Shown here: positions 16,710 to 23,599 of the stretch, in pieces
How the letters are laid out: the number at the start of each line of letters is the position of its first letter
Position numbering within the stretch: the stretch's first letter is position 1
Assembly (NCBI RefSeq): GCF_017355955.1
Contig: NZ_JAFFID010000001.1
Location: forward strand, 1,302,001-1,366,000
DNA: 64,000 nt
Source: Sabulibacter ruber
Lineage (GTDB): Bacteria; Bacteroidota; Bacteroidia; Cytophagales; Hymenobacteraceae
Direction of reading: 5' to 3'
Program-made: the position numbers and the translations under genes
Notes under the pieces: model-generated
Databases searched by the model: none
What the model was told of the DNA's origin: nothing
The model's input: only the letters and a program-made list of their open reading frames with translations

Positions 16710-17599
16710 AAGAAATCAGCCAAAATCTTATTGAAAAGTTCTGGCTGATCCATCAATGGTAAATGCCCGGCATCCTGAATTATATGAAATTTTGCATTTG
16801 GAATTATCTTAGCGGCTGCTTCTCCATATTCAACAGAAAACAATTTATCCTCTTTTCCCCAAACGATAAGTGTTTCATTTTTTATCTGCTGTAATAATAC
16901 TTCTGATATTTTCGATACAGCAGATCCTCTTCCTTGTTTAAACGCTTTTTTTCCACCTTTATCTTTAAGAACTGCTATGGAGTAGAAACTATGGTTTGGG
17001 TCTCTGTTTGAGGGATTATGAAGGATATAATGAGAATTAAAACGATTTGCCCAAGAAGATGGAAAAGTATTCATCCCTAACATTCCAACAAGAGGCCAAA
17101 AAGAGACTTTTGCACCTAAACCAGCAGAGTTAACTAAAACTAACTTATCAACCATTTCAGGATTGTCTAAGGTAAACTGTAAGGCAATAGCACCTCCTTG
17201 GGATAATCCAACAACATGAGCCTTTGGTATTTTCAATTCTGTTAGAAAGCCTTTGAGCCACTGCGAGAAATAGGGGCGGTCATAAGGACCATCGGGTTTA
17301 TCAGATTCACCATATCCAACAATGTCTGGCACAATTACCTGAAAACTTTTCGCAATATGACCAATAGATGGATACCAAGTTACAGCACCCGCACCGGCGC
17401 CGTGTAGAAAAATTAAGGGTTTGCCGTTCCCTGCTGATAAGTAGCTAGTTTTAATACCTCCACTAGTTATCTCTCTTTGTTCGACTACTCCTTCTATTTT
17501 GTCAATTAGGTTGTTCCTGTAGTTTGTTCTATTAGTTTTTTTCAAGTCTTTTAAACCAATTGTTTTGATTGATTTGTGTATTTGAATAGTCTGTTCCAA
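16697..17599 (-). CDS. Alpha/beta hydrolase (cassette), TTG start
   Basis: A 300-residue cytoplasmic alpha/beta-hydrolase. The oxyanion loop is IFLHGAGAG (about residues 63-71), the nucleophile elbow VVGLSQGG holds S133, the acid is in IVWGKEDKLF and the histidine is in DAGHLPLMDQP. The VGYGESDKP turn is of the type found in meta-cleavage-product hydrolases and esterases. The proposed start is TTG at 17599, only a few bases from the attC core at 17605-17611. The frame is open through the site, so the original start may have been changed by cassette insertion. The stop overlaps the next attC. Confidence 0.8.
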   Translation of the reverse strand: MEQTIQIHKSIKTIGLKDLKKTNRTNYRNNLIDKIEGVVEQREITSGGIKTSYLSAGNGKPLIFLHGAGAGAVTWYPSIGHIAKSFQVIVPDIVGYGESDKPDGPYDRPYFSQWLKGFLTELKIPKAHVVGLSQGGAIALQFTLDNPEMVDKLVLVNSAGLGAKVSFWPLVGMLGMNTFPSSWANRFNSHYILHNPSNRDPNHSFYSIAVLKDKGGKKAFKQGRGSAVSKISEVLLQQIKNETLIVWGKEDKLFSVEYGEAAAKIIPNAKFHIIQDAGHLPLMDQPELFNKILADFLNNR

Positions 17600-17604
17600 A
17601 TAGG

Positions 17605-17736
17605 ACCCAACGTTCCCTGCATTTGCGCAGGAGCGGAAATAGGAGCAGAGTATTCTCCGCTAAGATAGAATTTTCTTGGTTAGGACAAACGTTCAACTTA
17701 CTCTAAACCAGCTCTTGCGTAAATGCAACGTTACCG
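17605..17736 (-). other. attC site (long)
   Basis: The core ACCCAAC (17605-17611) matches RYYYAAC exactly. The right core is GTTACCG (17730-17736). 132 bp. TGCATTTGCGCAGGAGC pairs with GCTCTTGCGTAAATGCA over 17 bases with two mismatches, and the outer AACGTT closes the stem. Confidence 0.75.
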
Positions 17737-17752
17737 GCAGGCGCTTTTAAGT

Positions 17753-18127
17753 CTAGCTTTTAAATTCGGCAAAATGCCAAAGTACACCTGACGGATCAAT
17801 AAGCATACATTCATTTCCCCAATCGTTTTGTCGCACAGGAATTACTTTAATATTTTGGTATTTTTTGTCAAGTTCAAGTTCTTGTAAATGTTTATAGAAA
17901 TTGTTAACACTATCAACTTCCAGCAAAACCATTGTGTTTTCAAGCCATTCCTTTACATAATAATCTTGAAGGTAAAAACTTATTCCATTCGTAATAAATA
18001 AAGACATTTTTTCCGAAATGATTCTTTCCTCAAAACCTAGATCTTTATAAAACGATTGGGAAATTTGAAAATTTACAGAACCAATAAAGGTTCTTATTGA
18101 TTTGAATGTTGGTTTGTTTTCTTCCAC
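17753..18127 (-). CDS. VOC-family (glyoxalase/bleomycin-resistance-like) protein, GTG start
   Basis: A 124-residue single-module vicinal-oxygen-chelate protein. It shows the paired beta-alpha-beta-beta-beta pattern: FIGSVNFQISQSFYKDLGF, then SLFITNGISFYLQDYY, then a second half with MVLLEVDSVNNFYKHLQEL and ending ECMLIDPSGVLWHFAEF. Metal-ligand residues of glyoxalase I are not all obvious, so a binding or resistance role is as likely as catalysis. The start codon at 18127 is GTG. VOC proteins are frequent in integron cassettes. Confidence 0.8.
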   Translation of the reverse strand: MEENKPTFKSIRTFIGSVNFQISQSFYKDLGFEERIISEKMSLFITNGISFYLQDYYVKEWLENTMVLLEVDSVNNFYKHLQELELDKKYQNIKVIPVRQNDWGNECMLIDPSGVLWHFAEFKS

Positions 18128-18173
18128 GATAATTAATATGTATGTTAATTTGAGTTCGTCGCTCGGCGCTTGC

Positions 18174-18242
18174 CAATAACGGTCTCGTATAAAAGACGTG
18201 TAAGGCCGTCGGCCTAGCTGGCGTTTAGCTTAACCGTTGGCA
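18174..18242 (-). other. attC site
   Basis: Left core CAATAAC (18174-18180), right core GTTGGCA (18236-18242), 69 bp. The shared AAGGCCGTCGGCC loop is in the middle. The outer CGGT pairs with ACCG. Confidence 0.65.
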
Positions 18243-18251
18243 GCTGGTTTT

Positions 18252-18743
18252 TTATGCGTATCCATTTGTTCCAATTCCTAAACGTTCGCCTGTCGTTAGG
18301 TTTAGTCTAATTGTGAAATAGCAGTTTCCACCATCAAATACATGAATAATTTTTCTCCGCCAATCTTCATCAAAGTCGTTACAAAACCCATTTATCCAAA
18401 TTTCTTTCTCACCTTTTTCATTCAAATAAGGAACGTATTGGATCTTGTAGTTACTTAAATTCATTATTTGATGCATTCTGGCATATTTCTTCTTTTCTCC
18501 TCGCTTTCTAAATCCCTCGCTTATTACTTTATTGAAGTCTTTAATATAATCTTGAGAAGATTTCTTCACTAAATTCAACTCAGCGTCAGATAGCTCTGTA
18601 GTTGTCGATGATGGAGGAAGGATTTTATAAGTTGTTATTAAGTCGAAGATTGTTGATTGGTCTTTTAATATTACATAATCCGACTGTCCTTGACAGACTG
18701 TTAGATTTAGAAGCCAAAACAATAGTAGTAAAGCTTTTTTCAT
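18252..18743 (-). CDS. Secreted cassette protein, hypothetical
   Basis: The start is the ATG giving MKKALLLLFWLLNLTVCQGQS, a signal peptide. A longer frame would begin within the attC at 18755-18807. The mature protein (about 140 residues) has a charged helical centre (QDYIKDFNKVISEGFRKRGE) and a C-terminal beta-rich part with cysteines (WINGFCNDFDEDW, GGNCYFTIRLNLTTGE). I do not recognise the family. It may be periplasmic or surface-attached. It is the cassette immediately downstream of the large glycosidase gene. Confidence 0.6.
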   Translation of the reverse strand: MKKALLLLFWLLNLTVCQGQSDYVILKDQSTIFDLITTYKILPPSSTTTELSDAELNLVKKSSQDYIKDFNKVISEGFRKRGEKKKYARMHQIMNLSNYKIQYVPYLNEKGEKEIWINGFCNDFDEDWRRKIIHVFDGGNCYFTIRLNLTTGERLGIGTNGYA

Positions 18744-18754
18744 ATTTAACTTAC

Positions 18755-18807
18755 TGCTAACGTACTTAGCTATGGCACGTTTTAATGTGCTATAGGTGTG
18801 GTTAGCC
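18755..18807 (-). other. attC site (short)
   Basis: Left core TGCTAAC (18755-18761), right core GTTAGCC (18801-18807), 53 bp. TAGCTATGGCAC pairs with GTGCTATAGGTG with mismatches. It lies about 90 bases beyond the stop of the glycosidase gene. Confidence 0.6.
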
Positions 18808-18895
18808 AAAGTTTTTATAATTAAATTTTCACTTGTTGTGCTTAATAATTTCTTGGAAATTAGAATTAATCCACATTAAGCGGATGTTCAATAGC

Positions 18896-21220
18896 CTATA
18901 TTTCGCCTACCGTATAAATTATTTGAGAAGAACCATTTTGAATAAGTGCAGATTTTGGCCTAATAATTTTCCCTTCGAATGTAAAGTCTTCATCTGAAAA
19001 ATTAACAGTGATTTTTAAGCTATTGCCAAAAGTGGTCTGCTGAACCTGCCGGTCATCTGTTAAGATATTAAAAGCAGTCATAGGCTCCAAAACTGCTTTT
19101 TCATGAGTTTGGCTCCAAACTTTCAAATGTTTTACAATCCGCTCCTTATTTACTATCCACTGGTCTTGGTCCAGATGATACAAAGGTGGAGAATTGTAGA
19201 GTAACTCTGCTAACATGCGGGTACTAACTTCATTTTTGAATCGTAACGACCCTGATTCCCAGTGCGGTGTTGTAATTACTGCATCATTATATACTAAGCG
19301 AAATAGAGGTAAGGAATAGGAAGGTTCCAGGTAAATGTGGTGATATAAGTTTTTAACCGGTACTACTTTAATGTATTTGGATGGAATGTTTCCAGGTGGA
19401 GCCCAATAATCACCTAAATAATATGGACTGTTTCTATTCTTTCGAAAATCCGGGTCACTCCAATCAAATACCGGCATCTCTAAACCTTGCGCATAAGCTA
19501 AGGAACGACTCGCATAGTCATTTCCACCCTCTGACCCGATTACCATGTTGTGCTTATTTGCTATATAATCCATTCTGCTTAAGCGGGCATTAAAATCTTC
19601 TTCTTGAGTAGTTAAATGGCCAGGAGTGTAATCATCAAATATTTCACCTGTTGCGTCACAATCCAAGAACCACATATTGTAAGCAACCCCACCTTGCAGA
19701 ATAGCCTGAACCCTCTGTTTTACAGATGGCAGGGCAAGCGTTGGGCTTAATAACCGTCCCCGGCCAAGAAAACCTTCGTATTTTTTTCCAAAAGCATTGG
19801 TGATGGTAGCATTTTCAAATAAAGTAGTATCCATAAACCAAGGTGCCCGCCAGGATTTATCTTCTTCGTTATGGATATCATGATAGGAGTCATAAGGTCC
19901 TATTAGGTAGCCTAATTGGTTTGCCTTTGCCACAAATCCTGGATTTTTTAACCCATCTGCCCAATCCGAGAAGCAAATCCAAGCTTTCTTTATACCTGAT
20001 TGATACATTTCATCTAAAAGCGCGGTATTGCTTTTACCCCACTCCTGCGGAGCATCAACTGTTTCTTTTAAGGCACTTTTTAATAGTGTTTTGTTTAAAT
20101 TATACAGTTTTTGTTCGCCTAATTCATTTATATTGGATATAGGTTTGGTATTATTAAATACTTTTGGATTATAAAGTTCTTTCATAGCCAAAACTTTATT
20201 TAAGGCTCCTACTATGACTTTTTTCTGGTATTCATTAATGTAGGTTTGTGATTTAGCTTCCTGCCAAACGGTGTTAAACTGATTCGCAGCATCCACTTCA
20301 TCATAGGTCATTAGCAAATACTTCATCCAACTAAAAAGCGATTCTTGAGATTTCCAGGAAGTCTGTAGTATTTTCCAGTGAATATTTTTCTCTGCTATCA
20401 AACCATGGGGCCAAAAGTAAATCTGGGGGGCTCCATATAATTTCCGGATGTTGGGGTTTTCCTTCGCCTTTTCTTCCAGTGTTTTAAACCTGCCTATTTC
20501 CTGGATATAATCCTTGTAAACCTTACTAATGGCAGCAGGATTATTTTCTGTCAGGTAAATCCTAAATCCATAATTTTTCTCTTTGTTTATGCGGGGGAAT
20601 TCATGAAAAAAGGAAAAGCTTACTTCAGGACCAGTGTCAAACCGGATAGTGTTGTTAAAGGTGTTTTTAGCTACATATAAAATAGTATATCGGGATTTAT
20701 TTAATGCAAAAAAGCCCATAGAAAATGATTGCATGAAATTGAATGACTTTCCATTTAGGAAGGCTTGCCACAAAGAATCGTTTGCCGGAATATATTTCCC
20801 CTCCCATAAAGGAAGCATATAGCTCTTTGCCTTTACTTTGGGCCAGGTAAAATTTTCTGCCCCCTCCGAATGAATAGTTACATCTAAAAAATCTTTTTTC
20901 TTCTCAACTTTTATGGAAATATTTCTATTGGGTAAAAACCAGGAAACGCTGGAGGCCGAGCGCTGCACCCCATTAATAGCCATTTTAGGAAAAGGTGTAC
21001 TCACTGATTCTTCAATGCCATTATGAGTTACTTTTATGGCAAAAGTTTCCGGATCAACATTAAACTGGAAATCCTTTAAAGGAAGATGCACTATGCTCTT
21101 TACTTCTTTCTGACAAGTTTCGGATTGCGATTTTAGTGAGATAAGACATGCTATTAACGCTAAGATGCCAGCAATTAAAAATTTCAGGAAGCTGCAAATA
21201 GCTTTAATAGATTTTATCAT
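18896..21220 (-). CDS. Secreted GH129/GH101-like glycoside hydrolase (large cassette)
   Basis: A 774-residue exported protein whose signal peptide ends in the LIACLISLKSQS region. Residues about 40-270 are beta-rich. The following (beta/alpha)-type region has IKKAWICFSDW, QLGYLIGPYDSYHDIH and FLDCDATGE, followed by VIGSEGG. The two acidic residues D520 (FLD) and E564 (SEG) are 44 apart, close to the nucleophile-acid/base spacing I recall for GH129 alpha-N-acetylgalactosaminidases. A further FDWSDPDF and LGDYWAPP are family-like. This would cleave GalNAc or related sugars from glycoproteins, but the assignment is an inference. At 2.3 kb it is unusually large for a cassette. Confidence 0.6.
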   Translation of the reverse strand: MIKSIKAICSFLKFLIAGILALIACLISLKSQSETCQKEVKSIVHLPLKDFQFNVDPETFAIKVTHNGIEESVSTPFPKMAINGVQRSASSVSWFLPNRNISIKVEKKKDFLDVTIHSEGAENFTWPKVKAKSYMLPLWEGKYIPANDSLWQAFLNGKSFNFMQSFSMGFFALNKSRYTILYVAKNTFNNTIRFDTGPEVSFSFFHEFPRINKEKNYGFRIYLTENNPAAISKVYKDYIQEIGRFKTLEEKAKENPNIRKLYGAPQIYFWPHGLIAEKNIHWKILQTSWKSQESLFSWMKYLLMTYDEVDAANQFNTVWQEAKSQTYINEYQKKVIVGALNKVLAMKELYNPKVFNNTKPISNINELGEQKLYNLNKTLLKSALKETVDAPQEWGKSNTALLDEMYQSGIKKAWICFSDWADGLKNPGFVAKANQLGYLIGPYDSYHDIHNEEDKSWRAPWFMDTTLFENATITNAFGKKYEGFLGRGRLLSPTLALPSVKQRVQAILQGGVAYNMWFLDCDATGEIFDDYTPGHLTTQEEDFNARLSRMDYIANKHNMVIGSEGGNDYASRSLAYAQGLEMPVFDWSDPDFRKNRNSPYYLGDYWAPPGNIPSKYIKVVPVKNLYHHIYLEPSYSLPLFRLVYNDAVITTPHWESGSLRFKNEVSTRMLAELLYNSPPLYHLDQDQWIVNKERIVKHLKVWSQTHEKAVLEPMTAFNILTDDRQVQQTTFGNSLKITVNFSDEDFTFEGKIIRPKSALIQNGSSQIIYTVGEI

Positions 21221-21258
21221 TTTGCATTAAAAATTTAGACTTATATTCCTTAAATTTT

Positions 21259-21325
21259 GGCTAACGGACTAGTGTAAACGGCGGCGAGGCCGTCGGCCGA
21301 TGCTGGCGTTTATGCAGTGTTGGGT
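21259..21325 (-). other. attC site
   Basis: Left core GGCTAAC (21259-21265), right core GTTGGGT (21319-21325, exact GTTRRRY), 67 bp. GTGTAAACG pairs with GGCGTTTATGC across the shared GGCCGTCGGCCG loop. Confidence 0.78.
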
Positions 21326-21329
21326 GGAG

Positions 21330-21746
21330 TTATTTTTTATTCATAAAGGTATAGCTGAACTTCAGAGAACTACTATCAAGTAATGCCTCACCCAAAACTA
21401 CACTTTCAAACTTTAAACCTTTTTCTGTTGGACCTGAATTGCAGTTTTCTGGAAATGAATAATGTATAAATATTTTTTTTCCAGTAATACTATCAACTGT
21501 CGGCAAATAATCCTCGCCTCTTAATCCAATTTGTTCTATTAATATGTTAGAAGAATCGCATACTTTTAAATTTATAGTACTACCAAAAGCTCCTTGTTCT
21601 ACTTTCGTAAGTTTAATTATATTCGCAGTCGATTTTAACTCCTGTATCAATACTTCATTATTGCCAAGGCATTTACAATCCTGCGAATTAGAGCATCCAA
21701 ATAACGCTGTACAAAATAATAATAGGATTGAGTTTTTAAAGCTCAT
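21330..21746 (-). CDS. Cassette lipoprotein, hypothetical
   Basis: A 138-residue predicted lipoprotein. The signal peptide MSFKNSILLLFCTALFGC ends in the lipobox LFGC, followed by a cysteine-containing stretch (SNSQDCKCLGNNE). The mature part is beta-rich (IIKLTKVEQGAFGSTINLKV, then GKKIFIHYSFPENCNSG) and ends in a strand (LKFSYTFMNKK). I recognise no family. The gene starts with ATG and sits between two well-formed attC sites, so it is a clean single-gene cassette. Confidence 0.65.
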   Translation of the reverse strand: MSFKNSILLLFCTALFGCSNSQDCKCLGNNEVLIQELKSTANIIKLTKVEQGAFGSTINLKVCDSSNILIEQIGLRGEDYLPTVDSITGKKIFIHYSFPENCNSGPTEKGLKFESVVLGEALLDSSSLKFSYTFMNKK

Positions 21747-21775
21747 GAAGGCAATTCTAAATTTTTATTAATTAC

Positions 21776-21844
21776 ACCCAACGGACTAGTATAAACAACG
21801 AGCAAGGCCGTCGGCCGTAGCTTGATGTTTATACAGTGTTAGTT
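21776..21844 (-). other. attC site
   Basis: The left core ACCCAAC (21776-21782) is exact; the right core is GTTAGTT (21838-21844). 69 bp. AGTATAAAC pairs with GTTTATAC, and the loop carries AAGGCCGTCGGCCG. Confidence 0.78.
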
Positions 21845-21848
21845 GCTG

Positions 21849-22352
21849 TTATTCTATTGTTATTACCGCTTCTGATTCAAAGTCCTCCAAATTCGAGAAC
21901 TTAAACTTATCATCTGCGGATGGTCGTATTTTATGGAATTTGACTACGCACCCGCCGTAAACATCAATCTCTTCCCCAAATAAAGTTGTCTCGCAGAAGG
22001 ATACTATGATTCTAAAGTCGGCGTCAAAGCTGGAGGTCAATTTTTGCTGTAGTCTTTTCGCCAACTTGAGCCCAATAGGTAAGTACTCTAATTCACTGTT
22101 GAGATGCTTGAAGTAGTCATCTACATGAATATTATTCAAAAAGACTTCATATTCACATTTTTTGAAATCTGTGTCTAGGATGCCAGGTCCGAAATACTGG
22201 AAGTCTTTAATCAGTACACAATCTTGTTCAATCCTAAATCCAGAATCAAGTAGTTTCTCTAATTCATTTGGCAGGTCTGTTTCGGCACTTTCAAACTTGA
22301 ACTGAATTTGGTCCAAGTATGAGTCCATCAAAGAATTAGTTTCTATTTTCAT
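21849..22352 (-). CDS. Cassette protein, hypothetical
   Basis: A 167-residue acidic soluble protein with no signal peptide. Sequence elements are ELEKLLDSGFRIEQD, YEVFLNNIHVDDYF, then a helix-rich centre (LKLAKRLQQKLTSSF) and a cysteine-bearing strand (IIVSFCETTLFGEEIDVYGG). The size and acidity are like those of immunity proteins, but no motif allows a family call. It lies four bases after the attC right core at 21844, so stop and site are tightly packed. Confidence 0.55.
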   Translation of the reverse strand: MKIETNSLMDSYLDQIQFKFESAETDLPNELEKLLDSGFRIEQDCVLIKDFQYFGPGILDTDFKKCEYEVFLNNIHVDDYFKHLNSELEYLPIGLKLAKRLQQKLTSSFDADFRIIVSFCETTLFGEEIDVYGGCVVKFHKIRPSADDKFKFSNLEDFESEAVITIE

Positions 22353-22365
22353 TTATACTAATTGC

Positions 22366-22432
22366 AACTAACGTACTTGTGTAAACGACGGCAAGGCCGT
22401 CGGCCGTGGCTGACGTTTACACGTGGTTAGCC
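22366..22432 (-). other. attC site
   Basis: Left core AACTAAC (22366-22372), right core GTTAGCC (22426-22432), 67 bp. GTGTAAACG pairs with CGTTTACAC, with the GGCAAGGCCGTCGGCCG loop. The last codons of the upstream gene are inside it. Confidence 0.78.
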
Positions 22433-23019
22433 AATGCTTTTCTTTTAAACAGTTTGAATGTTAATGCAAAAGCCAGAACAGTTACAACAACTCCAATTTG
22501 AGCTACAAAATACCCTAAGTCGGTGTGGGTGAAGCTAAATATGTTCAATAAGAATAAAATGATGATGGCTTTCTCAATCTTATTCAAATCTTTCCATTGA
22601 AGTACCCCACAAGTAATGGCAGCAATCCAAAAACCCCAAGCTATCAATCCTGCTGAAGCAATTGGTCGATTTAATTCATTACTATGATTGATTAAGACAA
22701 ACAATAATCCTCCTAGTAAAGCTGAAATTAAAATAATGGTAACGAGGTTATTCTGATGTGTTCTTTTTTCTATAATATATCCTGCTGGTAAAATTATGGA
22801 TGCTATTCTTATCCAACCAAATAAACCAACACTTTCAAGTGGGTACGTCAGAAATCTATACCAATGCAAAGGTTGAGATAAATTACTCGGAAATAGAATT
22901 AGGTATTCACCAATCTCCTTTTCAAAAAGCATTCCTATTGTCCTAATTAGAATTGTGCTTACCAGAAGCATTATCAGGAATTTAATTGTAAAAATAGGTT
23001 TGTCTTTTTTCAGATTCAT
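22417..23019 (-). CDS. Rhomboid-like membrane protein, probably catalytically dead
   Basis: A 200-residue protein with six hydrophobic segments. The order and motifs recall rhomboid proteases: HWYRFLTYPL after the first segment, then a GGLLFVLINHSNE segment, ASAG (S122) where rhomboids have GxSG, and HTDLGYFVAQIG where rhomboids have the catalytic His in an HLGG motif. The expected His position carries D167, with a His two residues earlier. It may be a rhomboid pseudoprotease, but the relation is only by pattern. The C-terminus ALANHV and the TAA stop come from the attC core at 22426-22432. Confidence 0.5.
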   Translation of the reverse strand: MNLKKDKPIFTIKFLIMLLVSTILIRTIGMLFEKEIGEYLILFPSNLSQPLHWYRFLTYPLESVGLFGWIRIASIILPAGYIIEKRTHQNNLVTIILISALLGGLLFVLINHSNELNRPIASAGLIAWGFWIAAITCGVLQWKDLNKIEKAIIILFLLNIFSFTHTDLGYFVAQIGVVVTVLAFALTFKLFKRKALANHV

Positions 23020-23032
23020 TTTTTTAAGTTTT

Positions 23033-23097
23033 GGCTAACGGGCGCGTGTATGCAAAGCCCGCAGCGAAGCAAGGGTTTTGCATACATTGTGTTAGGT
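23033..23097 (-). other. attC site
   Basis: Left core GGCTAAC (23033-23039), right core GTTAGGT (23091-23097, exact GTTRRRY), 65 bp. GTGTATGCAAA pairs with TTTTGCATACA, with inner GCCCGCAGCGAAGC. It is one of the best-formed sites in the array. Confidence 0.82.
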
Positions 23098-23115
23098 GGT
23101 GTTATTTTTACTTTT

Positions 23116-23511
23116 TTATTTTTTTCTCCATCCTTCTATCCAGAAATACAATTCAGAATTATTGTTCATGAAATAAAAGGAGATAGGCATAATTTGGGTT
23201 TTAGTCCTTATTCCCAATGAGGTTATACTTTTGATTTCTTCTTTTTTAACCCTTGTCATTATTCCAAGAACATTAGTGAAAACTAATTCACCATCATAAA
23301 AATCAATAGCACTAAATTTGTTTTTGGTAAAAAGGTAAAGCCAAAAAAGCAGAACTACACCTACAACAATAATAAAAACCGTTGTATATAAATTTATTAT
23401 TCCTGACTGATAACTGCCTACGGCCTCTTTACTTATCCAAAATGACACTCCTATGGCCAAAGGATAGTAAAGGTATGTTCCTGTGGAATATTTTGGAGTA
23501 AAGCTTTTCAT
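23116..23511 (-). CDS. Cassette membrane protein with PH-like domain
   Basis: I take the ATG giving MKSFTPKYSTGTYLYY as start. A GTG six codons upstream overlaps the attC core. The 131-residue protein has two membrane segments (about residues 15-31 and 41-62), then a soluble beta-rich part (FSAIDFYDGELVFTNVLGIMTRVKKEEIKSI) in the layout of bacterial PH-like membrane domain proteins, and ends ELYFWIEGWRKK. Such proteins are membrane-anchored with unknown ligand. This is the cassette nearest the presumed attI end. Confidence 0.55.
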   Translation of the reverse strand: MKSFTPKYSTGTYLYYPLAIGVSFWISKEAVGSYQSGIINLYTTVFIIVVGVVLLFWLYLFTKNKFSAIDFYDGELVFTNVLGIMTRVKKEEIKSITSLGIRTKTQIMPISFYFMNNNSELYFWIEGWRKK

Positions 23512-23527
23512 TCTTTTTTCTAATATC

Positions 23528-23599
23528 ACCTAACGAACAAGGCTAGAAGGCGTCCTGCACGCATTGTAGAGGTTGGATGCCTTCTAGACGTAGTTATCC
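23528..23599 (-). other. attC site
   Basis: The left core ACCTAAC (23528-23534) is exact; the right core is GTTATCC (23593-23599). 72 bp. CTAGAAGGCGTCC pairs with GGATGCCTTCTAG with one mismatch. It is the right-most clear site of the array. Confidence 0.8.

Larger units (their letters stand above)
11964..23599 (-). mobile_element. Integron-like gene-cassette array (CALIN-type)
   Basis: All genes from 11964 to 23511 lie on the minus strand. They are mostly single, unrelated and AT-rich, and most are separated by one imperfect palindrome of 53-145 bp. Each palindrome begins with a RYYYAAC-like heptamer and ends with a GTTRRRY-like heptamer, the core sites of integron attC. The downstream site follows or overlaps the stop codon, and the next gene starts within a few to about 130 bases. 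In cassette polarity the attI end would be on the right (beyond 23600), but no integrase gene is visible there. It can be a sedentary integron whose intI was lost, or a cluster of attC sites lacking integrase. The tRNA-Arg flank at 11471 suggests the block also has an island border. Confidence 0.8.
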
